Origin: Antedon mediterranea
Lineage: Eukaryota > Echinodermata > Crinoidea > Comatulida > Antedonidae
DNA: 64,000 bases
Assembly (NCBI RefSeq): GCF_964355755.1
Contig: NC_092679.1
Coordinates: 23,684,432-23,748,431, forward strand
Reading direction: 5' to 3'
Below, one piece after another: positions 23,201 to 34,194 of this stretch (positions are counted from its first letter, which is position 1; every line of letters begins with the position of its first letter). A program made the position numbers and the translations under genes. The notes under the pieces were generated by a model, which was not told the DNA's origin, made no database searches, and was given only the letters and a program-made list of their open reading frames with translations.

Positions 23201-26200
23201 CTGTGAAATGAGGCCAGATTGCAAGTGCAGCTACGGCGATATGACACTGTGTTTACAGAATAGGAAATTCGTGAAATGGTCAATGTTCCGACGACTCGTT
23301 ATCATTAACCATATTAATTACTTTTGTGAAATTATACTTATCTAATGTAATTTTAGTCGGTCTTCCCATTTATAAAGTCAATTTTCTATGAAAATTCATC
23401 AAAACAGTGAAAAATTAGATATGTTTGCACTTTACGTTTGCCGATTTTCGCACTGACTTAGGGAAAGCCTTCAAAATCAATGAAGCGTAACGTATGCATT
23501 CCTGCTGAGCGAGGAGAGCGAGACGACGATACACGTGCTCTACCTGCCCATGCCTGGCATGTCACGTGATAAGCAGATACAGTATACAATACCAAACTGG
23601 TCGGGTCGAGTATACCCCGTCTATAATCACAACATGAACGATGTACAGTATTTGGTTGAAGGTCGACTCGACCTACCGGAATGGTATAGATAATATAGCT
23701 CGAATGAGAGAGTTGGAATATTTGTAAACATAAGTATATTGCTAATTTTAACAAGCCTATAATACTTTATTAAAAGGCCTGGTAGTATCAATTCGCATAT
23801 AGGGTCTACTACACTAGCTAGCTCAATTTTTAACTGGGCCGAATCGGCTAGGTCTCCTTCCTACTACCTGGTCTACTTGCTTGATGCAGTATCTGCTTTT
23901 TTGGAGAGTAAACTAGGCCTATTTTAGGCCTACTTTTAGACGATCGAGACACCATACGTGCGGACGGCGATCGTACCTTTTTTGCCTCAATATTTACAGC
24001 CGATTTTGTAGAATGTTTTAGGTTTAGATTGTTTAGGAGTTTGGTTGATAGGATAGGTTTGGAATCCACCGAGTTTTATTATTATGGGCCAATCGTTTAG
24101 TAGGCTAGCTAGGCCCATGATGGGCCCCAATGTTTTAACGTAGCCATCGTGGCATGGAATCCCTAGTCAGAATGGCTCTCACCCATGAAAACAAATGATT
24201 TAGGCTAGGCCTAGCCTAGTACGTGAAGCCGATAAAACGATCTGTACGATTCGAGGTATAAAAATAGTATATAATTTAAGACTCCGTAATCTTTACTAAT
24301 TGTTGTATTTATGTCAAATAAATATATGCTACTACTGTTATTATTACACTTTAGGCCTAGCTTAGAAAATCTACAAAAAATGTATTTCACAATGATCGGG
24401 TGGTTGTCGTTTGACAGGGGAGAGAGATTTGAAGTTAACAAACACAACGTACATGACGTCGCGAGTTTGGAATCCACTGATGACGTGATTTTGTGAATAT
24501 CTCATGAATGTTAATGAGCTTCCCTAAGCTGCTGAAAAACAGACTTTCCATGAATTTACCCTAAAATGTATATGAAATTAATTTTTTTTTATTTCTCGTT
24601 ATTACTTCTTCATTCTGACATGTCTATATTGTTATGATATTTTTTATTTAATTTTTTAAATAAATAAACGATATTTAAAAGCAATTTTAAACCCAGAATC
24701 CCCCTTTAAGGGGTTCGAGGGTTAGGTGTTCTCTCCCGTGTTGCGACGTTGCCCTAGGCGTACGTCATTTCGCCAGCCCATTGGCTAGGCCTTGTTTTAT
24801 GTGTGGATGCGTTCGACCGCATCGTGTTGCGGACAGCCGGAGTTGAGGGCGCTGTCATTTTAATAATTTATTGTTGATAAGTTAGCTCTGTATCTTGAGT
24901 GAGTTTGAGGCTGTCTTGAGGGCGCTCTTTGCGCTTAATTGTAATTGTTGTTTTGTCATTTATTACAGTTTACCGTATTATTCCGTATCGTACATCGGAT
25001 GCAGTTTTACAATATCGGCGTTTGTGTATCGATCGTCGTAAAGTATCGGCGTGAATAAATGCTGTTCAATAACTGAGATTGTGTGACACGAGTATTCTTA
25101 CGGTTATCTATTTGAATAGCGAGGCAGAGATACGCTTCACGAGGTCAGAACAAAAATGAATATGATTTTTTGTACAAAATCAAATGTTGTCAATATAGTA
25201 GGCTCCTACTTCCTTTGTTTGCTTGTTTTTTTTAAGTTATCGTCCTGTACAATTGTGGACGTTAATAGGTATCATGCATATCAAGAAAATTGATATATTG
25301 GTGACTTCACAATTTCACAAAAGCTTATTATATTGAAATCTCCAGTTACCCGAATTTTTAAATAGTCCGCCCTGTCGCTCTACATGTATCTGTATCTATT
25401 ATTAGTCGCGTGCAACGCGACTCTACAGCTCACTATGTTGGTCGGTTGGTCGGTCGGTCGGTAAACACTTGAGCACGCGACTGCAGCCATGTATATGGCC
25501 TTGTTATATTAATTATTGGTACTTACGTCACAGTAAAATGACCATGCTCCAATAGCAATGCCTTCATTGACAGAAAGTTTCCGAGAATCGTCTTCCTATA
25601 GTTTTAAGCTTAAGGAATTTAGACAAAAAAACTTGCACTTCTTACCGTATACCATTAATAGATCTTATAGATCTAAGTCTCCATCATCCGCTTTATTGAC
25701 AAACAGGAAGGGTAGCATACACTTTTTGGCGCTCTCAATTTTATTTATTTCTAGAGACAATATACCTGTATACTCTCATCTTTGGATGATATGTTAACTC
25801 GTAAAATCTGTTAACCATTTTGATAGAGCATGAATTTCTTCCGATATGATGATGGTAGACGATGATAGTGCCTCCTTTGGTTACAGGGAAGCCTGATCCG
25901 AATCATCCCAGTTTCCTATTTTACATTTCAAATATTTTTGGAAAACTTTTTTAACAAAAGGATACGTCAAACAGTGAGGCAATAGCTGCCGACGTCTCAT
26001 GTGATATGTCAGAAGGAATGATATCTATAAAAAATAATATTTTTTATTACATTATTATTACATTATTATTATCTAGACATAGATGATCTTTAGAAACTGT
26101 TGAATATAATTATGCCAAATATGACTTTACTTTAAATGTTGCAAAATACACAATAAAGAATTTATTGTGTATAATAGTATACATAATAAAGAATTTATTG

Positions 26201-29200
26201 TGGCGGCGTACTGAGACATATAACATACTTTCTTGTTTCCAACGTACAAAGAAGTTATCCAGTCCTGAGTTGTCCACCAACCCGTCCTGTAAGATGTAAT
26301 TGGGTTTAACTGTTTACGACTGGAATGCATTATACCGCATGAATACAGCAGTAAGGGAGGCTACAGCACTTACAGTTTAAAAGAGAAAAAATTCCGAAGA
26401 ATTTAGAATGTTCTTTCACTCTCACAATGTTTTCTCTTCATACCATTTATCAAATTGCCTAACATTTGCATATCAACAGCATTAAAGCATATTTGTTGTG
26501 TTCTCTGCTTCAAGGATGTAGTGCTTTGTAAATGATTATATTTTATATAACAATAAAACAGTTAGTTAGTGACATGATTAAGTGGATTATGCCACTACTG
26601 ACTTACCTCTCCAGCATATTCTTCAAAGACTGATTGAATGATTTCAACCATCATTGGGTCAAGCGTTTTATTCTAAAATAAAGTAAAAAAATGTATGTCT
26701 ATAATTACAATCTAATATAGCAACAATGCTGCTGCTGTGATTGGTGGGTTCCTCTTCTTGTGTTTTGCCTTTGTTTCTGTTTGTTTGTCAGAATACTGGG
26801 TTCTCTGGGAAAACAGTCTTTAACTAAAGAGCTCCCCAGTAAAAAGAAGAAATAAATAAAAGAAAAATAAAGACATGTTGAATTATACAACTACAAGTAT
26901 TCACGGATGTTACTGTTTTGTATAGTATTATGACCACCAATGCATTTGGCCGTTTTGTAAACCTGATGTGTATTCTTCAATTGTATATAGGCAAATACCA
27001 TAATTTGTATAATAGATCATAGACAAATTCTTAAAAACATGCTAATGTTTTACTCTAATTTTTACTGAATTGAAAATAATAAATGTAACGAACATGATTG
27101 TGATACGGTATCACGAAACTTTCCTAATGCTCAGTCTACACTATCAAACTAGTTTGACAACAAAGTGTGATGTGACCAAATATGATATCATTATATCCAT
27201 TTATGTGCACATCACATTTGTTTTTGTCAAATAAAGCTTGATAGTGCAGATAAAGCTTAACACAAAAGACACAAATACTTTTTAGAATACACCTACCTCT
27301 GATAACGTTGAAGTGTAAAACGATGTGCTGTTTGCCGATCTAAAAAAATATGAATACTCAAATCAAGCTAGATTTTTTTTAGGTTTCCGTTATAAATGCA
27401 TTTACGGATATAGAAACTACCAAAATACTGTACATAATTGTGAACTATTTCTTGTAGATATGCAAAAAATCTGTAGACCATTAATTTTGTAGATTATTAC
27501 AAATTACATTGATGTTTTAGTTAATAATGAGTACAATACCGTATACTTACTTGGTCTTTGAAAAAGCTCTGCAAAAGAAACGCAAAAGGAACGGATATTC
27601 TTTGTCCTTTTCAAACGTTGAAGGAATGATGACGTAATTACCCGGACCAAGATCCATGAACAGAGCAGCTTCTCGTATTCCTCGTTTGTGTTCAAATGAG
27701 TGTAGTGGTTTGCTTGCTTGTATGAACTCCATATCCACTGGACATCCATTTTCTGTCTGTGAGTTAAAAACTATTAGTGTAACTAATAATAAAGAGGGTA
27801 CAACAACAGAATATTACGAAGAAAAAAATTAGAAGATGTATAAAAAATGGAAAAGAATGAATGAATAAAGGTGTTAACCACGAAAGATTTAAAAAAAATT
27901 GTAATTGTAACTATTTTAATTTTTTGCTATTTAATCTGAATATTGCTTTCTGTAGCGCTTTGACCATATTTGGTGGAAAAGTGACCACAAGTATTTAATG
28001 TTCATCTGAAACATGCTCCAGCTGAAACAGTACAATTCCGGCACTAGTAAAGGCCAACCAATTTCATTGATCTACCTAGTTTCTCACATTTTGGATTTCC
28101 AGTAATTAACCTAAAGGTATTTATGTAGTTAAAGGATCTCAATGGAAATAAGATAATACGCCTTTTGGGATATCCTGGAAAGTATGTCATAAATGTGTTT
28201 ATTTGTAACTTATGTTATCACTTTGTATGTATGATTATAATTTCCTGATAAATACAAATCAAATCATGTTGGTAATGTCAAAACAATGAATGAATATTAA
28301 TCAAAATGGTGTGTCACGATCAAATTAATTCGTGAATCATTAAAACTAAATTCAGTAACTATTTTTAAGACAATTTAGAAAAAAATTACTTTGTACATAT
28401 CAAACCCGAGATCAGAGTCTTCCCACCCGGATTCTTCTCTGTCTTTGCCAACTGCCATCAGAGAGACAACCACTAAATCACCATTATTGTCAACTTGTAT
28501 GTTGTACTGGGGGTTCTTGTGGAAATCTAAGGAAAGAGAGTGCAGTAGTATAATTTGCTTGTTACACACGAAACACAATCATGCAGGGCACTTTGAAGAA
28601 CTCATCTGTTTTTAGAAGATAACAATCGTAGAAGATTTTTTTTAATTTCCATTTTTAATGGTTTAGTTAGATTGTAAATTGAAACGAATTTAAGAAGATG
28701 TGATTTCGCGCTAGAGAGTGAGTCAACCGCTAATTGTAGGCCTACGGTTTGATGAAGATGTAATTTTTTGAAAATGTAATTGCACACCAGAGATCCTTGG
28801 GTAATGCCCAACTATTGGAGGAGATGAAATTACATAGAGGTGAGTTTCTTTGTAATTTTACTACCAATTTTTTGATATTGTATCTTTTTATTTGTTGCAT
28901 ACTTTCTTTATTATTTTCATAACGTCCCATAGCAGTTGAACCTTTTTGCCATTTATTCAAATGTTCAGTCACGTGCCATTTCACATCTTTGTCAGACAGC
29001 TCTGGTGGGATGTGAAGAATTCTCAGCTCGTTGAATCTGTGCAGGATGTCTTTGAGAACCATCCTTAAATAAATGAAGCAAATGAATTTTTTAATGCGCT
29101 GTTAAAATATTGGGGATGAGGTCAATATAATCATGGTCGCATGCGTCTAAATTTTAATTCTCAGTCGGCACGGTTAGTGCCATAGACAATAATTGGTTTC

Positions 29201-32200
29201 TATTGCGTGTGCTCGGTCCGTGCGACAAATCCACTATCTTGTTTTCTATTCGTTTGCCAATACAAAGCATTACATAGACGCACGGTCAACCGAGCCGATG
29301 GATATAATGATATAGCACGACCGATAGTCTATTCCTAGTTTAGCTTCGGTTGAGTACAGTGGCTCACTTACCAGAAATCACCATCGAGCTCACTTTTTAT
29401 ACCAAACTTTTTCATGGTATCTTTATCCAAAGATTTCATTTCTTCTGACCTAAGATGTTAATGTAAATTGTTACGTTGTAATATGAATTGTTTTCGTTCA
29501 TAAACAAAAAAATTAATAAAATTAATTGTACCTGACGTAACTTTATGACGATAACTCGTAACGAAAACTAGACGGTACAATAGTAGGCCTAAACTATTCC
29601 AAAAGGGACTAAAAAAGAGATTTTTTAATTATGCAAACAACCAAAGGTTTGTATGTAGGCCTCTCTTGTGAGCAATATATTTCTTACTTGTCACCCCATG
29701 GTCCAGTCCATTCACAGCGTTCTGTGCTTAGAATTCTGATGATACTTGCAGAGTTCATTTTACCATTGTTGTCATACGTTACCTAAAAGTTCACAATAAG
29801 ATAAGAAATGAAAGGATTTTTGACTTATCGGTGTTGTAATATACAACTAATAAATAAATTATGACAACAAAAAAACAATTTCATGAGGTGAAAGATGAAA
29901 GCATATATTTTCAGAAGGCGAATGAAATTATTTTGATATATTGAACGAACATTATTTGTTTATAACAGACCATTCAAAATGAGACAACGTTCACATTTTT
30001 AACATTGAAATAGAACAATTAGGCGGCGCACACAGCCATATAATAATAATTGATCGAACGTGATCAGTCAACAACAGCCTGTGGGTGCACTGTGGAACTA
30101 AAATGAACGCGCAAAACGAAATGCAGTAGCCGCATAATAATATAACGAAATCGCACTCTCGATTACGAAATTAGAAGTTAAATAGAATATTATTATTTAT
30201 CTTTCAATCAAATTAAAATGGTCGATACGTTCTTATTGCATCATTATGATATCTATTGCTGCGTTGTATGATTGAAAACAGGAACACATCAAAATACCTA
30301 GGTAGCTTTAAATAAAACGTTATTTGAAATCATTGAAGTTACCAAATCTTGTAATTGAAAGTTGAGTTAAATGTAGAATTAACATATATCGTATTAAAAA
30401 GACGTGTAAAGGTTAATACAAAAGTTAATGTAAATTATAAACCCACGTGTTTTACACTTCCAGATAGAATGTACATGCTCTGTAGTTGAAGACCGCACAA
30501 ATCAAGATTCTCGTCATTTAAAAGGCCGGTCACAAGAGATCCAGTTTTTCTCCACATCATCAACTTGGAACGAAGTATAGCCTCTGTGAAGTCAGACATA
30601 TCTACTCTCTCAACAGTACCACCAGATAGATCAATCAAAGCTTCAGGGATATCAAATGTACAATCCATCGCCTCGTAACGTAATAAAAGCCTTCATTATA
30701 AAACAAAAACAAAATATGTTGTTTGTTTGTTAGTTTGTTAATAGGATGGATAGTCAGCAGTGTCCTTTTCACTCGAGCTACTGTGAAAACTACTCAGTTC
30801 TCATAATATGAGAGCTTTTCAAAGTGCTGGAGAATGGAGCAGTGACAAGGGTTTTCCTGCGCTATCTTCAGATTGAATTTTGTTATTTTAAGAATGTTTC
30901 TCTTTGTTGGTGTAAACTATTTGTATTAGGTGCTATAAGACTATCATTATCAAATTAGCAAACTACTATTCTGTTCCCCTTAAAAAGCACGATCCATGTC
31001 AACATGTATGAGCATGGATACAATTATTCATGGTAGACCTAGTTTCCCAAAAGCTTAATTTTGATTTAAGGAGTGTAAGTTGAGATGGAATTGAAGTTTT
31101 GAAGAATATACGGTAATTTTGATTATAACTGTACCCTTAGGCTTCACAACGTTGTTTCTAAAATCTAAAGTAGTTACACGTTTTGATACTGCAGAAGTTG
31201 GAATATGCATTGTCTTTGGTAGAGGGAGGTAATCATGATAAAAATGATCATAAACAGATACGATTCTTTTCAAAGTGTTTAAGCATTTAGGACTTTATTA
31301 TTTTATCTCGGGTATTGTTGTGATGGTGACTTGCAGTAAAAGTGTAAAAGAACACTTACTTTGCCAATGCCTTTTCCATGAGAGGAGCCCAGAATTCATC
31401 TTTTGATTGGCAGTGACTGAACATCAGTTTACCATCCAGTGTTGGCAGTTGATCGTCAATGACAATTTCATACCAGGATCCAAATCTCCAAAATCTGAAT
31501 CTAAAGATGCCTTTATAGTCGTCTTTGAACGACTGTTCTGGACAGACGTAGTTGAGTACGGACGGAACAAGCGTCATCCCTGCCAATGCATTCATGAATG
31601 ACGCGTTTGCTGTAGGAAAATTGAGTGAACTCAAACGTTACAGTGTAGTTTGTTGCAAAGCGTTTCGCCTCCATTGCCTATTAATTGTAAAAGAACTTTA
31701 TACTGAATTTATAAATTAAAGACGCCAAAGTCTTACCAAGGCCCTCGTCTCTGGCTAAAATAACCTCATTAAAGGATGCTCCATCTTTAAAAAAGAAGGG
31801 TTCCTGCTTGCCTTCTAAGATTTCCTAAGAGAAAACACGGTTTTGTCAGTTTATTTTTGGATGGAATCCAAATGTTAGGCCTAGTTAAAAGGCAGCAGAT
31901 TGAAATTTTCTAGCTAGCTTCTATGCCCTAGGCCGTTGCAAATAAACATTGTGTGGGTTCCATGGAGTAGTTACTTCCATATAGTTACCGCCTTAATAAA
32001 TTATGGCGAATAATATTGCATACCCATGAATATGCCTAGTACAATTGATAATGTTAGTTATTGTAAGTAGTACTATTTATATTGAATAGAAACGCTTACT
32101 TTTGGACGTAGCCACCTGATGTCATTTCGCCTCTCGTATAAGTCAAACAAATATGTATCTTCTTTAATGAATATAGACTCGTTACATGCCTTAAAACATG

Positions 32201-32297
32201 GATCTTTGAATAGGTTGTCCCTATTGTACTGACTATCTTCTATCAGATCGGCGTAGTTTTGGCCACAAATTGTGTTTAATTTGATGGACTTAGCCAT
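17278..32297 (-). CDS. calpain-like pseudoprotease, gene 1 (18 exons, 677 aa)
   Basis: Exons in order of transcription: 32297-32100, 31824-31737, 31609-31360, 30690-30447, 29782-29688, 29449-29372, 29063-28903, 28526-28390, 27756-27551, 27339-27297, 26672-26607, 26286-26229, 26024-25966, 25595-25527, 22648-22570, 22291-22175, 17863-17805 and 17304-17278. All have AG acceptors and GT donors and compatible phases; the 2034 nt stay open from ATG to TAA. Domains: CysPc about 40-310 ([36 protein letters not shown]), CBSW about 318-465 ([14 protein letters not shown]) and PEF about 501-677 with two good EF loops ([12 protein letters not shown] and [12 protein letters not shown]). The length is normal for classical calpains, which are cytosolic Ca2+-dependent cysteine proteases. 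Here Cys is Ala98, His aligns to Ser257 and Asn to Ser279, so a non-catalytic role is inferred. The short last exon (LLEICAKL-stop) and the donor of exon 13 are the least certain parts. Confidence 0.88.
17884..18640. repeat. (GATG)n/(GGAT)n simple-repeat tract in intron 16 of gene 1
   Basis: About 750 bp of irregular gatggatggatgatgatg. It begins immediately 5' (in + coordinates) of the conserved sequence beside exon 17. Genes 2 and 3 have a shorter version at the same place (36287-36580 and 50868-51160). Open frames full of HPS-type repeats on the minus strand are translations of this tract. Confidence 0.95.
18655..20830. repeat. tandemly duplicated block of about 1.0-1.1 kb within intron 16 of gene 1
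   Basis: The sequence from about 18668 (ccaatcgtaatcat) to about 19625 (gcaaagtttgctta) is repeated at about 19668-20825 with small indels. Inside the second copy a 77-bp unit beginning ctagtaacactgttatgcg is present three times, at 19691, 19768 and 19845. No coding sequence is evident. The block is absent from the corresponding intron of genes 2 and 3. Confidence 0.85.
20936..21072. repeat. (GGAT)n/(AGAT)n microsatellite in intron 16
   Basis: A nearly pure ggatggatggat tract with a gatagatagata section, in the gene 1 intron. Confidence 0.95.
21073..21579. other. intronic sequence with no recognised feature
   Basis: An AT-rich intron 16 segment. At 21260-21540 there is a stretch with words such as tttcattttcattttca and aaggctttaaggctgag that may be an old LINE 3' end, but no coding piece is left to confirm this. 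Confidence 0.3.
21580..21930. repeat. (GATG)n-like degenerate repeat in intron 16
   Basis: A degenerate gatgatggatgatgaggatg tract, followed by unique sequence (gcaagatatctgattcacac) shared with genes 2 and 3 on the exon 16 side. Confidence 0.9.
22818..25153. repeat. about 2.3-kb sequence present only in intron 14 of gene 1
   Basis: Genes 2 and 3 read gagtaatattaaaatgaata continuously (near 37450 and 52030). In gene 1 the same sequence is split, with about 2.3 kb between attaaaat at 22817 and aaaatgaatatg at 25154. The extra DNA has no host-like exon. At its right end (about 24725-25145) it has a GC-richer segment with an aataaa signal that resembles a solo LTR. It is either an insertion in gene 1 or a deletion in the ancestor of genes 2 and 3. 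Confidence 0.6.
24725..25145 (+). mobile_element. possible solo LTR
   Basis: A segment starting tgttctctcccgtg carries repeated gagggcgct words and an AATAAA at about 25053. It has tgtgacacgagtattcttac near its end. The composition and the order promoter-like, poly(A) signal, short tail resemble a Gypsy-type LTR. No second LTR, primer-binding site or target-site duplication was identified, so the call is weak. Confidence 0.3.
25402..25500 (-). repeat. short dispersed element with gtcgcgtgc ends (copy 2)
   Basis: A reverse-complement copy of the 1575-1680 element, with a longer ggtcggtcggtc tract. Its end forms the hairpin agtcgcgtgcaacgcgact. It lies in intron 14 of calpain gene 1, close to exon 14. 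Confidence 0.6.
27129..27256. mobile_element. MITE-like inverted-repeat element in intron 10 (gene 1)
   Basis: The left end tctacactatcaaactagtt, then tttgacaa and gtgtgatgtg, is complementary to the right end cacatcacatttgtttttgt, then gcttgatagtgcaga. Inverted repeats of about 45 bp flank a centre of about 35 bp. Copies at 41710-41837 and 56291-56418 are carried by the tandem units and are not independent insertions. Confidence 0.65.
29161..29300. repeat. imperfect inverted repeat in intron 6
   Basis: tgctcggtccgtgcg at 29210-29224 is nearly complementary to cgcacggtcaaccgagc at about 29279-29295. This is a possible small MITE between calpain exons 6 and 7, copied in the other units at +14581 and +29162. 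Confidence 0.35.
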
Positions 32298-32421
32298 GTC
32301 TCAATAGACTTATAATCCAAAATGAATCGTAATATCAGATGAGAGCAGCTTTAATACTGAACAAACCACCACATCATTACAATAAAAGCTATTGTATTTT
32401 CATTGGGTTATTATGATTGTG

Positions 32422-32429
32422 TGACGTCA
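32422..32429 (-). promoter_or_regulatory. CRE palindrome (and CCAAT) upstream of calpain exon 1, gene 1
   Basis: A perfect TGACGTCA lies about 125 bp upstream of the exon 1 ATG. A CCAAT (minus strand, 32402-32406) lies just beyond it, and a TATTAAAG-like word is nearer the ATG. This would make an ordinary promoter for a transcript starting directly before MAKSIK. Identical copies are at 47003-47010 and 61584-61591. Function is inferred from motifs only. Confidence 0.4.
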
Positions 32430-33759
32430 AACAATAAGTTCAATTTTAATGGTACATCATAAGCAGTAACTTATATATGTAACCAATATACCGTAAGAAA
32501 AGACATATTGGAATTTAATTATGGAATAACAATAGTACTGCATATTATCATTAGGGGCAGTTTAAAGAGATTATTCTAAGGATAGCAATTTTCTATAACG
32601 CTACCATTTGTGTGTGTACTGTAAATTTAGATTTATTTTTATTACAAAATAAAAAGGTTTTCAATTTAACATATGCATTTAATTGTTATGTATTTATGCT
32701 CCCTGAATACGCTTTTATGGCAATAATATTTAATTGTTTATCTTCGTTCTTTAAAAAATGTACTGATAGTAATTGCAGTTAGTCCCATCGGAAACCAGCT
32801 TGCGATTTCAATACATACATTATTGAAAAAAATTAATGTTCAAAAATATTCTGTAAAATTACGTCATAGTTGGGCAAATGTCTTATCTTGCTTAACAATC
32901 TACAATTAGGTTTATCCAATTCGACATTTTAATATAATGCCGCTTTTGAATAATTCTATATGCATAACTTGTATTTATACATTTTGTAAACTTGAACTCC
33001 AGCCTAGTGAAACACGCAAAAATGTATAATTATCTTTCTAAGGGAGATAATGAGGTAGATATACTCTAATAGTATATTGTGTGTCGTGTATGTTTGAAGA
33101 TGTAGGCATATAGTGTAGGACTTGTAACAACGAGGCAATGTAACTGTCAAAGAAGGATGAGTCTATTGGCGGTATCTACAAAAGAAGAAACAAGATGTTT
33201 GATACCCGCGATATCTAATCTTATTATGATCTCTCCTTATTATTTTGGACAAGACTAATTCCAGATTTAAGTAGTCGTCCTACCATTGTTTTAAATGATG
33301 TCTTCGTGTTTTGTTTGATCAACTGAAATAAGAATTCTGTTCCGTCATAACCGTATGTGATGCATGAAGATAAATGTAATTTTTCGGTTGACTTATGGAA
33401 TTATATATACGAATGGTTTGATCGAAATTGCTATTGAATAAATTGAAAGAACGCTCATCATTTTTACCACCTTAGTTACCACAAAGGACTGCCTGAATAA
33501 TATCATAGGAAAATATATAATATCTCTATGGTAATATCGATTTAAATATTAACAAAATATTGAACTAATTCTAGTAAGTAGTAGTAATCTAGTAAGTGAA
33601 ATATTTTTAAATATTATAAAATCTTGGTTTGTTTATTTACCTATTGTTATTATTTTTTCGTCTTGTTATTGTTAAATATATAATGCAGGTTATTGTGTTC
33701 CAAATCATAAACAGACGGAGCATGCGCTCTCTCGAGGGTTTGCTGAAAAAAAGGTCAAA

Positions 33760-33830
33760 GTTCAATTCAATTCAATTCAAGAAACATTTATTGACCAACA
33801 ATATTATATCATAACAATGGTTGGCATATA
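33760..33830 (-). mobile_element. short LINE 3'-end remnant with (TTGAA)n tail
   Basis: gttcaattcaattcaattca followed by agaaacatttattgacca matches the 3' end of the intron 11 LINE (38768: attcaattcaattcaattc followed by aaagcaacatttattttc). It looks like the last tens of bases of a severely 5'-truncated LINE copy on the minus strand. It sits next to the signal-peptide exon. Confidence 0.5.
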
Positions 33831-33883
33831 ATATATATAGTCGAGAGACTACAAAAGACAAACATTTTTTAAATGAGAGTCAC

Positions 33884-33941
33884 CTGAACAGCTAGAAAGC
33901 GGCAAAACGGCCAATATCACAAGGATTTGAAAGATGAACAT
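33884..33941 (-). CDS. signal-peptide-like exon upstream of calpain gene 1
   Basis: ATG at 33941 encodes MFIFQILVILAVLPLSSCS plus one base, then a GTGACT donor at 33883. The peptide is a credible cleavable secretion signal (hydrophobic core, then SSCS). A conserved TATA box lies about 90 bp upstream. The exon ends in phase 1. The next minus-strand feature is calpain exon 1, 1.6 kb away. Splicing to the AG just before ACATGGCT (32299) would read S-D-M-A-K-S-I-K in frame. It could therefore be an alternative first exon giving a signal-bearing calpain, or the start of an unrecognised separate gene. I see no other convincing exon in between. Confidence 0.45.
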
Positions 33942-34030
33942 CTTTTTACACAATTCTGTATAAACGCTAAACTTTACCTCCGACAGTTCGTACTGTGTCT
34001 GGTTAACGTTAATATAGCATGTTTTGTTGG

Positions 34031-34037
34031 CTTTATA
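34031..34037 (-). promoter_or_regulatory. TATA box upstream of the signal-peptide exon
   Basis: TATAAAG on the minus strand. About 35-50 bp further upstream is a conserved block, gcgtaattgacc-atcacactg. Copies 2 and 3 have CCAATCA there, but this copy has CCTATCA. The diverged copy at 16916-16922 keeps the TATA box. Confidence 0.5.
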
Positions 34038-34194
34038 ACATACCTGATTGTATTCTTGCAGTGTGATAGGTCAATTACGCATCATGTGTTATTTAGCTTT
34101 TTGTAAGTATTTTGAGCATTTTGCCCGTCGACGTTTTTGACTCTGATCGAATTCGAACATCAACTTGTTGTGCACGCCGTCTATAACGGCTCAA

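Noticed and set aside
22734-23345. Short plus-strand open frames in intron 14 of gene 1
   Set aside because: No recognisable domain, no splice context, mostly within the 2.3-kb segment missing from the other genes.
28375-28615. Plus-strand open frame 28391-28615
   Set aside because: It is antisense to calpain exon 8.
31055-31273. Minus-strand 72-codon open frame beginning [14 protein letters not shown]
   Set aside because: It lies in intron 3 between well-supported exons, has no calpain similarity and its presence in all units follows from the unit identity.
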